DNA of 50,428 nucleotides from Pseudooceanicola sp. HF7 (lineage in GTDB: Bacteria; Pseudomonadota; Alphaproteobacteria; Rhodobacterales; Rhodobacteraceae): NCBI RefSeq assembly GCF_011806405.1, contig NZ_JAATOW010000033.1:1-50428 (forward strand), written 5' to 3'. A program made the translations under genes and the position numbers. Shown here piece after piece: positions 50,351 through 50,428 of the stretch (the stretch's first letter is position 1; every line of letters begins with the position of its first letter). The notes beneath the pieces are model-generated. The model saw nothing but the letters and a program-made list of their open reading frames with translations. It was not told the origin of the DNA and searched no databases.

Positions 50351-50428
50351 CTTCTTCTTGCCGAAAAACTCTGGGGGGAACGAAACCGGGGGGCATCGAG
50401 CCCCCCAGTTTCGTGGGGGGCAAAGCCC
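50351..50428 (-). repeat. 78-bp nested-palindrome repeat element, copy 2, cut by the window end
   Basis: The inverted copy of the element at 37253-37330, differing at two positions. It runs into the last base of the window, so it may continue beyond. The two copies face each other about 13 kb apart and enclose repABC and the amino-acid locus. Confidence 0.88.

Noticed and set aside
1-50428. CRISPR array, prophage or complete insertion sequence
   Set aside because: No regularly spaced repeat-spacer pattern, phage structural gene, integrase or intact transposase was seen on either strand.

Overview
High-GC alphaproteobacterial DNA, most likely from a marine Rhodobacteraceae (Roseobacter-group) bacterium. 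Evidence: a complete repABC replication and partition operon, many TRAP, TTT and ABC solute transporters, an RibH2-type lumazine synthase under an FMN riboswitch, and a fused carnitine-dehydrogenase/thioesterase. The window is therefore part of a plasmid or chromid carrying catabolic operons. No rRNA, tRNA, complete transposase or CRISPR array was found.

Layout. (1) 1-2177: 5'-truncated carnitine 3-dehydrogenase/thioesterase and a class II aldolase-like protein. (2) 2198-11885: a quinate/shikimate-type catabolic locus. A KSTD-like flavoprotein (frameshifted) and a TIM-barrel protein run leftwards. A LysR regulator, a tripartite tricarboxylate transporter, a shikimate dehydrogenase homologue and a 3-dehydroshikimate dehydratase fusion run rightwards. 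LysR-type palindromes sit on both sides of the lysR gene. (3) 12005-13021: an isolated nucleotidyltransferase-fold gene behind a tandem 36-bp operator. (4) 13077-20529: a pectin/unsaturated-uronate locus (IclR, GH105, TRAP transporter, KduI, KduD, KdgK). (5) 20746-21436: RibH2 and its FMN riboswitch. (6) 21786-24559: a PQQ dehydrogenase whose membrane anchor appears to be a separate gene. (7) 24668-32608: a D-xylonate locus (XylD, XylX, GntR regulator, TRAP transporter) and a divergent SDR. (8) 32624-36150: an EmrAB-like efflux pump with a divergent TetR and two operators. (9) 36240-37094: a methyltransferase. (10) 37095-41342: the replicon core, with a helically phased 11-bp repeat array, many palindromes, and repA, repB and repC. 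(11) 41924-48357: a polar amino-acid ABC transporter, aminotransferase, TetR and D-2-hydroxyacid dehydrogenase. The last gene shares an operator with the transporter. (12) 48560-50428: a periplasmic HAD phosphatase, an arylsulfatase remnant, a receiver domain and a terminal repeat.

The unifying theme is uptake and breakdown of plant or algal carbon: quinate/shikimate, pectin uronates, aldonates and amino acids. Each route has its own transporter and local regulator. Two single-base frameshifts, an in-frame stop and odd residues at the 5' end suggest either draft-quality sequence or real decay. A 78-bp palindromic repeat at the very end of the window is an inverted copy of one upstream of repA, so the contig probably stops at a repeat.
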